6,854 bases of DNA from CAJBLF01 sp964495825 (GTDB lineage Bacteria; Patescibacteriota; Gracilibacteria; Absconditabacterales; Absconditicoccaceae): positions 1-6,854 of the forward strand of contig CAZBWI010000029.1 of the NCBI GenBank assembly GCA_964495825.1. Direction: 5' to 3'. Position numbers and translations under genes: made by a program. The notes below the pieces were generated by a model. It made no database searches, had not been told where the DNA came from, and saw only the letters and a program-made list of their open reading frames with translations. Within the stretch, counting starts at the first letter, position 1, and every line of letters begins with the position of its first letter. This document shows positions 1 to 5,731 of this stretch, in pieces.

Positions 1-60
1 TTTGAATAATACGAATTTTTTTCATTTCTTTGTCAGTATAGATAAATGTCATCTTTTATT

Positions 61-84
61 TTGTTAAGGATAAATCCTTAACAA
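61..84. repeat. 10-bp perfect inverted repeat (hairpin), left non-coding flank
   Basis: TTGTTAAGGA at 61-70 and its exact complement TCCTTAACAA at 75-84 enclose a 4-base loop, followed by only four T. It could be a weak terminator for a gene lying to the left, but the short T run and AT-rich stem leave this open. An 11-bp direct repeat TACTGACATTT lies at 88-98 and 113-123, with a reverse-complement partner TGTCAGTA at 31-38. I see no coding sequence in 1-229 in either code. Confidence 0.45.
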
Positions 85-229
85 TTTTACTGACATTTCT
101 ATTTTTGCCTAGTACTGACATTTTAACCTTGCTGTGACACATCAGTTTTTTTTAATTGAAAAAGTCAAAAATATTCCTACAATAAGTTATATATTCACTC
201 TCTAAAACAATAAACAAAAAAGATAAACA

Positions 230-292
230 ACTTACAACAGAGCCTACACAACATCCGTTTCAACGGAAATCGTACAGGCTCGAACGTTAGGC
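230..292 (+). other. putative attC-like recombination site (left)
   Basis: The right end is GTTAGGC (286-292), a perfect match to the integron core consensus GTTRRRY. The left end, ACTTACAAC (230-238), resembles the inverse core RYYYAAC with a two-base insertion. Between them GAGCCT (240-245) pairs with AGGCTC (276-281), and CCGTT (255-259) pairs with AACGG (262-266) around a two-base loop, giving a long imperfect hairpin as attC sites form. Length of 63 bases is within the usual attC range. The degenerate left box is the main weakness. Confidence 0.45.
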
Positions 293-364
293 GACATCTA
301 TCTTCTGTACAAAATAACATATTTTTAGTTTTCTAGAAATGGGGATTGAAATATAATTTTCGTA

Positions 365-395
365 TTGACTTTTATATATAAATATATATTATAAT
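365..395 (+). promoter_or_regulatory. sigma70-like promoter candidate for the lipoprotein gene
   Basis: TTGACT (365-370) and TATAAT (390-395) lie 19 bases apart, 21 bases before the ATG. Both hexamers are near consensus, but the spacing is long and the surrounding TATATA run offers other -10 choices. No Shine-Dalgarno sequence is visible before the ATG. Confidence 0.45.
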
Positions 396-416
396 AAAAA
401 CAAAAATCGTAAAAGT

Positions 417-944
417 ATGAGAAATTTTTTAATTTTACTGGTAGCAGTTTTGATATTCACTGCTTGTGGCAATTCCCATCGTCGTAATGAGAATAAGCCA
501 AAAGAAATATCCGATTCATCCACTAAGGTTATACCAATAGTTACTCCGATTCGTGATTCGTTCCCGGAAGAAAAGTTTTATGCCGAAATGTTCAACAAAA
601 AAGAATTAAGGTTTGAATCATGGAAAGATTCCATAATCGAAACCTACGAAGGCGAAGGACAAAACCCTTACAAACTCCCGGTAAAAATCCAGCATGGTAA
701 TACACAAAGTTTCCTATTCATAATAATAACATCGTATGAATATTATGAAAAAGAAGATTGGGAAAGAAAAGGATTTGAAATTCAATTCAAACTACGTGGA
801 ACACCAGCTGAAGGCAAAACATTGAAAGAGGATAAAATGAACCGCGAGTTGTATGAATGGAAATATCTTGCACAACACCTCGCTGATTCATTAAAAGAAT
901 TATTACCGGAGCCAATCTATCCAAAAAAAATTATTCACAAATGA
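417..944 (+). CDS. predicted lipoprotein of unknown function (standard-code stop)
   Basis: This 175-residue protein begins with a lipoprotein signal: Arg2, a hydrophobic core at residues 4-14 and a lipobox-like F-T-A-C with the lipidated Cys17 followed by Gly-Asn. The mature part starts with a charged, Ser/Thr-rich linker to about residue 45, then a hydrophilic domain rich in Lys, Glu and Tyr that I do not recognise. The style resembles Bacteroidota lipoproteins, but this is an impression. It ends at TGA, immediately before an intrinsic terminator, which argues that TGA is its true stop. In a UGA=Gly host it would read on for 41 more codons to TAA at 1065-1067, across the terminator. None of its seven glycines uses UGA. 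It is probably an outer-surface or periplasm-facing anchored protein, whatever its donor. Confidence 0.75.
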   Translation: MRNFLILLVAVLIFTACGNSHRRNENKPKEISDSSTKVIPIVTPIRDSFPEEKFYAEMFNKKELRFESWKDSIIETYEGEGQNPYKLPVKIQHGNTQSFLFIIITSYEYYEKEDWERKGFEIQFKLRGTPAEGKTLKEDKMNRELYEWKYLAQHLADSLKELLPEPIYPKKIIHK

Positions 945-950
945 TTACAG

Positions 951-974
951 GGCTGGATTTCCAGCCTTTTTTTT
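951..974 (+). terminator. rho-independent terminator after the lipoprotein gene
   Basis: GGCTGG (951-956), loop ATTT, CCAGCC (961-966) and then eight T (967-974). The stem is perfect and begins six bases after the TGA stop. This placement is strong evidence that translation is meant to end at that TGA. Confidence 0.85.
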
Positions 975-1079
975 ACAATTGAAAATTTCTCATATATACA
1001 TATAGTTGTTTTTAGTAAATCCCCTAATAAATCTAAACAAATAGAAGATAGATGTAAACCTCACTAAAAACGTTCGGTC

Positions 1080-1158
1080 TCCTAACAGCTGCTATCCTAC
1101 ATGCCTCCTTTTAAATTCTTTGGAGGTCGGTGCTTGGGACGAGAAGCGAACGTTATGT
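1080..1158 (+). other. putative attC-like recombination site (right)
   Basis: TCCTAAC (1080-1086) fits the inverse core RYYYAAC at six of seven positions. GTTATGT (1152-1158) fits GTTRRRY at six of seven. The arms pair imperfectly: TAAC with GTTA, GCT (1091-1093) with AGC (1145-1147), TCC (1095-1097) with GGA (1137-1139), and CCTCC (1104-1108) with GGAGG (1122-1126). It shares the nonamer CGAACGTTA (1147-1155) with the left site (281-289). Length is 79 bases. The rest of 945-1277 holds only the terminator and AT-rich sequence with no gene I can support. Confidence 0.45.
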
Positions 1159-1277
1159 AACCTCCTCGTGTATGTAAAAACAAATCAGAACAAAAAATAA
1201 AATCCATATAAAAAAAAGGATACAATATTTTTTAGTGCTCACTGATTTAAAGAATTCCGGTAAAAACAAATAAAAAA

Positions 1278-1889
1278 CTATTCATCAAAGACCTCAATAT
1301 TTCTTCCAAATATCTTTCAATTATTATTTGGTATGTCTTTTTTTTTATAAAGAAATATACTTGGTTTACCATGACTATCATTGATAGTATCGAAAGGTTT
1401 ATGAACAACGAATTGGAAAGAATTGGAGATGATGATGGCGTCCGGTTTCATATGTTTGAATATTCGGTCTTCGATCTGAGCCATCTGTTTGGGAAGAAGA
1501 TAGACATAGATATAATCATATACGTGGATATCTGCCAGCAGAAAATCTTGTTTCATCAATCTTAGATTTGGATAACCGAAAATCTTATTCAATATCTTAC
1601 CATACAAATGAGGGAAGTATTGGATTTCATAACCATCACACTGGAGTCAGAATGTTCTAGCAAAAAATCTCATAGCTTTACCATCACCACATCACAAGTC
1701 CACTAATTTTTTTCAAGGAACTAATTGTAGCTGATCCTTCATCAAACGGATATGCTTATTGAACGATGGAACATACATCGCAAGCTCATTTCTTCTAAAT
1801 ATAAAAGTGAGTAATCCGTAGATCACCCACAATGCGAAAAAAACTATAATGAAGAGGAGGAAAATGAGTACAATCTCTTTGAAAACCAT
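1278..1889 (-). CDS. membrane-anchored class I SAM-dependent methyltransferase (table 25)
   Basis: Read with UGA=Gly this is a continuous 203-residue protein ending at TAG. Residues 5-33 form one hydrophobic membrane segment followed by Arg-Arg. Tyr39-Val-Pro then leads into the catalytic domain. SAM motif I is V-D-L-G-C-G-D-G at 63-70, with Gly66 coded by UGA. Motif II is D-G-Y-E around 86-89. The later stretch around 120-160, Y-D-Y-I-Y-V-Y-L-L-P-K and I-I-I-S-N-S-F, fits the compact FAM173/ATPSCKMT-like lysine methyltransferase family, which shares the N-terminal membrane helix and the Y-V-P segment. UGA codons are at 59, 66, 81 and 191. In the standard code only residues 82-190 appear, with a false stop at 1317. 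The substrate is unknown. It lies 123 bases downstream of yidC on the same strand. Confidence 0.82.
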
Positions 1890-1892
1890 ATA

Positions 1893-1925
1893 TCTAATTA
1901 ATAATTAATAATTGATAATGAATAA
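1893..1925. repeat. low-complexity AT repeat just upstream of the methyltransferase start
   Basis: A run of imperfect 7- to 10-base units related to AATTAAT, AATTGAT and AATGAAT lies directly 5' of the minus-strand methyltransferase ATG. The rest of the 1890-2012 spacer shows no gene. A similar short repeat precedes dnaX. Confidence 0.45.
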
Positions 1926-2012
1926 TGCAAGGATATCCAATCATAGACCATGGTAAGATCACCACAATTCATTTGAGTGAATCCATCACTATACACTATT
2001 CATTCTTCACGA

Positions 2013-2822
2013 TTATTTTGGATTGATGACGACACCTTTACCTTTGCTAGTCCACTCAATTCGCTTGACTCTAAGCAATGCTCTATATTGTCGTCCATAC
2101 TGAACGACACTGAAGATTGTAGTAGTGACAATATACAATCCGACACCTGTCTGCATAGTGTAAACAAAAGAACCAATCATGAAGACGAGAAACCGATTCA
2201 TAGCTCACATCATCTTACCCATATCAGGAACTTTCTGTCCTGGAATACTTGGAGTGGCAGGTTTTGCCAATGTAGTTAATTTGGTCTGTAAATATGTGAA
2301 TACTGCAGCAATGATCGTGAGTGCGATATTTTTGGTTCACAACAAATCCATACCAAGGAAATGGGTATTGATTACACCGCTCTGCAAAGCATCAGATGCG
2401 ATGAATTTTGCACCGAAACTATGAAAAAAACTATAAAGCCATTCCGGAGGAATAGTCGCAGTAGCCATATGTCTGATTACATAATAGAGTCAAATAAATA
2501 CCGGAATCTGAATCAACATCATGAGACATCATTTGAAAGCGCCCTTTCCATCGGTCTTAAACACTTTCATTGTCTCTTCCGAAAGTTTCTTTGGATCATC
2601 CTTATATTTTTCCTGGATCTCCTGAAGTTTAGGCTGAAGGGCTCCCATACCCTTTTGCATATCATTTCCTGCAGCAAATTGTTTGATAGTAAGTAATCTA
2701 ATCGTAATTGTCAAAAGTACAATAGCTATACCCAAATTACTACCAAAGATAGCTAAAAAAACCGCCAAAAGATTAAAAATCGGACGATACAAAATCTCTG
2801 TAAACAGCATTCACAACATCAT
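2013..2822 (-). CDS. yidC: YidC/Oxa1-family membrane protein insertase (table 25)
   Basis: YidC inserts and folds proteins in the cytoplasmic membrane, alone or with SecYEG. Read with UGA=Gly, this 269-residue protein has the short Oxa1-like architecture without the large periplasmic domain of proteobacterial YidC. A hydrophobic stretch at 15-45 ends in the conserved groove arginine (Arg42 in T-I-T-I-R-L-L). The charged cytoplasmic hairpin follows at about 55-95, with the typical L-Q-P-K-L-Q-E-I-Q-E-K-Y pattern. After it comes G-C-L-M-M-L-I-Q-I-P-V-F, where the Gly is UGA, then the last membrane segments. UGA codons are at residues 4, 98, 111, 162 and 206; the stop is TAA. The start is uncertain: ATG at 2820-2822 is chosen, but an in-frame TTG at 2862-2864 would add 14 residues and a fuller first segment. 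No Shine-Dalgarno is visible. It follows frr by 105 bases. Confidence 0.92.
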
Positions 2823-2927
2823 CAAAAATTTTATTAAATAAAATGTTGAGGTAAAAGGTACCAAGTAGAAGATAAAAAGAAATAATTACTACACCTTGTC
2901 ACCAATCCCTGATCACTCGTCTCTAGG

Positions 2928-3476
2928 TTATATAGTCATCACTTCTTCTGACTTGTTTTTTACCAATTCATCGACTTTTTCGTTCATAGTCTTCACCAAA
3001 GCATCAATCTCTTTCTCGTTTCTTTTGCTCTCATCTTCTCCGATCTCTTTAGCATCAAAGATAGCTTTATTATCTTTCATAGCATCTTGCCTAATAACTC
3101 TAATACGTCATTTTACTTCTTCTCCCATAGTCTTGACTTGCTTGGTGATCTCTATTCTTCTCTCCTGGGTTAATGGAGGAATTTTTACAATGATATAACT
3201 TCCTTCATTCTGAGGAGTAAGTCATATATTAGCATCATAAATAGCTTTTTCTACATGTTTGAGTTCGTTTTTGTCTCGTGGTTCTATTTTTATAGTTTGG
3301 GCATCCATGATGGTCACATGAGCAATTTGAGGAACCTTTATAGGTCCATATGATGCTTCTACCGTAATATTTTCAACCAATCATGCTGAAGCTCTTCCTA
3401 CTTGCAATGCTTTGAGTTCTCACACAAAATACTGAATAGCTTTGTCCATTAATTGACGATATGGTGTCAAATCCAT
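2928..3476 (-). CDS. frr: ribosome recycling factor (table 25)
   Basis: RRF acts with EF-G in the cytoplasm to split the ribosome after peptide release. The 182-residue reading is close to the usual length of about 185. Seen in order: N-terminal helix M-D-L-T-P-Y-R-Q-L-M, then G-R-A-S-A-G (the last Gly UGA, residue 32), then the beta head domain with V-P-Q-I-A and I-x-P-R-D-K. Next come P-P-L-T-Q-E-R-R at 100-107 and G-R-I-R-V-I-R-Q-D-A at 123-132, both family signatures. UGA codons are at 19, 32, 85 and 123; the stop is TAA. The start is ATG at 3474-3476, followed by M-D-L-T. It is the first of three minus-strand genes (frr, yidC, methyltransferase). The usual upstream partner pyrH is not here; instead a divergent spacer leads to dnaX. 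Confidence 0.94.
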
Positions 3477-3518
3477 AGGCAAATTACATAAAAAAATAAA
3501 AACTTTTAATATATTTGA

Positions 3519-3531
3519 TGTATACTATACA
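3519..3531. promoter_or_regulatory. palindromic promoter-like element between frr and dnaX
   Basis: TGTATA-C-TATACA is a perfect 6-bp inverted repeat around one base. It offers a -10-like TATACT on the plus strand (3521-3526) and TATAGT on the minus strand, 43 bases before frr. It could drive both directions or bind a dimeric regulator; neither -35 element is clear. Confidence 0.3.
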
Positions 3532-3562
3532 AATAGTCGTACTTTGCAAGGAAAACAAAAAA

Positions 3563-3640
3563 ATGAAGTTTTATGATTGAAAAATATGGATGAATAAGTA
3601 CACTCCTGAAATCAATCGACAATGAAAAATATATCATTAA
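3563..3640 (+). CDS. possible 25-codon micro-ORF with two in-frame UGA codons
   Basis: ATG at 3563 opens a frame of 25 codons to TAA when UGA is read as Gly (codons 6 and 22). It is preceded by AAGGA (3548-3552) with a 10-base gap, the only Shine-Dalgarno-like site I noticed in the window. The TATACT element lies about 40 bases upstream. The predicted peptide is basic and aromatic (Y, W, K). It may be a leader peptide, a remnant or chance, since 25 open codons are not rare in AT-rich DNA. No family is recognised. Confidence 0.22.
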
Positions 3641-3720
3641 CAATGAAAGATTTACATAATTATAAACCATTGTATATTACCATAGTCAATAAAAATGTAA
3701 TGCATACGTTATACATCATT

Positions 3721-3760
3721 CATTAGTAATTTTACATTAGTAATTTTACATTAGTAATTA
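3721..3760. repeat. 14-bp tandem repeat (2.8 copies) upstream of dnaX
   Basis: The unit CATTAGTAATTTTA occurs at 3721-3734 and 3735-3748, and a third partial copy at 3749-3760 ends eight bases before the dnaX ATG. The first two copies are identical. It sits where the leader and ribosome-binding region should be, so copy number could affect expression. The rest of the 3477-3768 spacer holds only the palindrome and the micro-ORF candidate. Confidence 0.85.
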
Positions 3761-3768
3761 AGTTTGAA

Positions 3769-4776
3769 ATGTCCCTAGCCAATAAATATCGTCCACAGAC
3801 TTTTGACACTATTATTGGACAAACACATATCACAGAAATATTGAAAGCACAGATGAATACCCAAAAACAGATGCATCACAATTATCTATTATTTGGACCA
3901 AGAGGAACAGGGAAAACAACAGCTGCAAGGATACTTGCCAAAGCATTAAATTGTCTAAATCTCAAAGACGGTAATCCATGTAACGAATGTGATAACTGCA
4001 AGATGATCAACGAAGGGAAGACCTTAGATTATGTAGAAATCGATGCTGCCTCACATACCGGAGTAGACAATATTAGAGAAGAAATTCTCGACAAAGCAGC
4101 ATATCCGCCCACAAGTCTTAAGAAAAAAATCTATGTAATAGACGAAGTCCACATGCTAAGTAAAGGAGCATTCAATGCACTCTTAAAAACTATAGAAGAA
4201 CCGAGAGATAATGTTTGTTTTATCCTCGCAACAACAGAACTACAAAAAGTGCCTGAAACAATCATCTCTCGTTGCCAAGTATTCAATTTCAAAAAAGTAG
4301 ATAAGAAAGAAATAGTGAAACATATCAAAAACATTGTTGAACAAGAAAACATTACATCAACAGAACAAGCATTAGAATTGATAGCAAAAATATCCGAAGG
4401 ATGCGTGCGTGATGCCGTGAAATATATCGATCAAGTCAGCGTATTGGGAAATATCGATGAAGAACATATCACAAAATTCCTTGGCGTCGCATCAGACACA
4501 TTGATCAAGGATTTCCTTCAACTAATAAAACAAGGAGATACAAAAACGATTTTTGAGAGAGTGGATGAAATTCATAATCAATGAATAGATCTTCACAATT
4601 TTGCAAAACAAACACTCATGCATATCGATCAGATATTTCTCGATGATATTGATTTCTCTACCAAAATATCAGAAACATTCACAGATATCATCAGCAACAT
4701 TAGATATTATCCTTACCCTGCGATCGTCTACAAAGTCGCATTACATAAACATTTACAAAAAAATAACAACGCATAA
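3769..4776 (+). CDS. dnaX: DNA polymerase III gamma/tau subunit, clamp-loader core (table 25)
   Basis: DnaX is the ATPase of the sliding-clamp loader. The protein is 335 residues, ending at TAA. Visible in order: Walker A G-P-R-G-T-G-K-T-T (43-51), a zinc-binding module with Cys62, Cys71, Cys74 and Cys77 (the C-X8-C-X2-C-X2-C spacing of DnaX), Walker B V-I-D-E (123-126), sensor 1 A-T-T (154-156), the S-R-C motif (167-169), and sensor 2 with Arg214-Asp215. The remainder is the helical collar domain. Codon 272 is UGA; a standard-code stop there would remove 64 residues of the collar. The protein lacks the tau C-terminal domains; the next ORF, overlapping by one base, appears to supply them. No Shine-Dalgarno precedes the ATG. 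The start matches the family N-terminus (S-L-A-N-K-Y-R-P-Q-T-F). Confidence 0.94.
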
Positions 4777-5069
4777 TGACAGAAAAGATAGAGATAGGAT
4801 TCGACGAAATTCTTGATAAATTCATAGAGAAGATAGATAAACCGTCAATCAAAAACTCACTCAAAACATCATTAATCATAAATAGGATAACAAGCGATAC
4901 TGTAGAATTTATCACCATCAATAAAATGGCAGAACTTATATTCAAAAACAAAGAACATATAAAGTATCTTGAAGAAAAACTCAGCGAAGTTCTCAAAAGG
5001 TCAGTAAACATTCATGTGAAATTCGAAAACAAGGACAGCTATTTCGCAAGGAAACTGGAAAATATCTAA
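4776..5069 (+). CDS. DnaX C-terminal-domain-like protein, probably a split tau tail
   Basis: This 97-residue protein starts at ATG 4776-4778, sharing one base with the dnaX stop (TAATG), so it is probably made by termination-reinitiation coupling. Residues 22-30 (K-P-S-I-K-N-S-L-K) and the section 44-82, with N-K-E-H-I, L-E-x-x-L-S-E-V-L and V-N-I-H-V, follow the pattern of the C-terminal segment in full-length DnaX proteins: a helix, a short sheet, then L-S-E-x-L-G-like. The gene that often follows dnaX is ybaB, but this does not resemble YbaB. If correct, tau would be split into two chains. It has a single Gly (GGA) and no UGA. The homology call is from pattern memory, not a search. The stop is TAA; no terminator is evident in the 92 bases before the convergent neighbour. 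Confidence 0.6.
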   Translation: MTEKIEIGFDEILDKFIEKIDKPSIKNSLKTSLIINRITSDTVEFITINKMAELIFKNKEHIKYLEEKLSEVLKRSVNIHVKFENKDSYFARKLENI

Positions 5070-5161
5070 ATTATGAAATATATATGATAAGGATATCTCA
5101 CAAAAACATATAGAAAAAACAATGAAGAAAATCAGATAAAAAGTAATTTTTTTTAATAATA
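5070..5161. other. convergent spacer, no clear terminator
   Basis: The spacer separates the plus-strand dnaX unit from the end of the minus-strand gene. It has eight T at 5147-5154 and the AT-only palindrome AATAATATTATT at 5155-5166, which overlaps the stop codon of the opposing gene. There is no GC-containing stem, so a bidirectional terminator is not convincing. Confidence 0.4.
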
Positions 5162-5662
5162 TTATTGCATTCCTATAGGAATTAGTTTCCTACCATAGGC
5201 AGCAAAGAGCAATTTATAAATCTGGTAAAAACTACCTTTATGTTTGAAAGTATTTTTTATATCTTGCGGTAGAGCAGATCGAAATATATGGACAGGAATG
5301 CTATGCTTCTGAGTACCGAGTTTAACAACAAATAAAGAATCACCAGTAATAAATGGTGATTTTTTATTATTCACGACTACATAGACATCGCTGACGAAAT
5401 CCAGAGCAGAAAAAAATCAACGGATATCAGCAGGAGTATAGCCATGAGTAGTAATATCCTTGAGAAAAATACGTGCACCATGTAAAGCTTTGAAAATTAT
5501 ATCTACTGCTGGTACTGACTGAATATTGTTAAATATTTTTTCACGGATTTGATTAGCCAAAGTATCCTGCATATCAGGCTTCTTTTTCAAAGGCGTATGA
5601 TCGATATCACGATGATATTTCATCAAATCATGCCTATATTGAGATTTACTTTTTCTTCACAT
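5162..5662 (-). CDS. hypothetical protein, faintly DNA polymerase X palm/thumb-like (table 25)
   Basis: With UGA=Gly (residues 2 and 82) two fragments join into one 166-residue protein from ATG 5660-5662 to TAA 5162-5164. An in-frame TAA 12 bases upstream fixes the start. Residues 1-30 are basic and polar; the rest looks like a compact alpha/beta fold. The C-terminal third (V-V-K-L at 112-115, V-H-I-F at 124-127, then K-G-S-F-Y-Q-I-Y-K, then G-R-K-L-I-P-I-G at 157-164) follows the order of the palm end and thumb of family X polymerases or related nucleotidyltransferases (V-D-x-F, G-S-K-x-x-N, G-x-K-L-N-x-x-G). However, the catalytic Asp there is His125 and no G-S plus D-x-D catalytic motif is visible. 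It could be a degenerate relative or unrelated. It lies 69 bases downstream of prmC on the same strand. Confidence 0.8.
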
Positions 5663-5731
5663 ATAAAAAATAATTTATCTAATAAAGAGAGATATTTACT
5701 TATATATATTTTATATAATAAGTCAATAAGA

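Larger units (their letters stand above)
287..1152 (+). mobile_element. putative integron gene cassette carrying a lipoprotein gene
   Basis: The segment runs from the cut point in the left core site (G/TTAGGC) to the cut point in the right core site (G/TTATGT). It contains one ORF in the same orientation as both sites, the arrangement typical of cassettes: ORF first, attC after it. It brings its own promoter-like sequence and an intrinsic terminator. No integrase gene is in the window, so at most this is a cassette or a cluster of attC sites lacking integrase. The gene inside ends in TGA while every other gene here avoids TGA as stop, which supports foreign origin. A chimeric assembly is the main alternative. 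Confidence 0.42.

Noticed and set aside
1977..2696. Overlapping plus-strand ORFs of about 80-110 codons
   Set aside because: They lie antisense to yidC and show no domain pattern; yidC explains the region.
2896..3198. Plus-strand hydrophobic ORF of 100 codons
   Set aside because: It is antisense to frr, whose family signatures are unmistakable; the Ser/Phe/Leu-rich translation is a typical shadow.
4582..4584. TGA as the true stop of a short dnaX product
   Set aside because: The frame stays open for 63 further sense codons with collar-like sequence and ends exactly at the start of the next ORF; other genes here use UGA as sense.
4757..4764. A7 run near the end of dnaX as a programmed -1 frameshift site fusing it to the tail ORF
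   Set aside because: The tail ORF is in the -1 frame, but that frame meets TAA at 4764-4766 right after the slip site, so no fusion could form. TAATG coupling explains the layout better.
5147..5166. T8 run plus AATAATATTATT palindrome as a terminator
   Set aside because: The stem would be AT-only and lies after, not before, the T run for the plus-strand genes; too weak to call.
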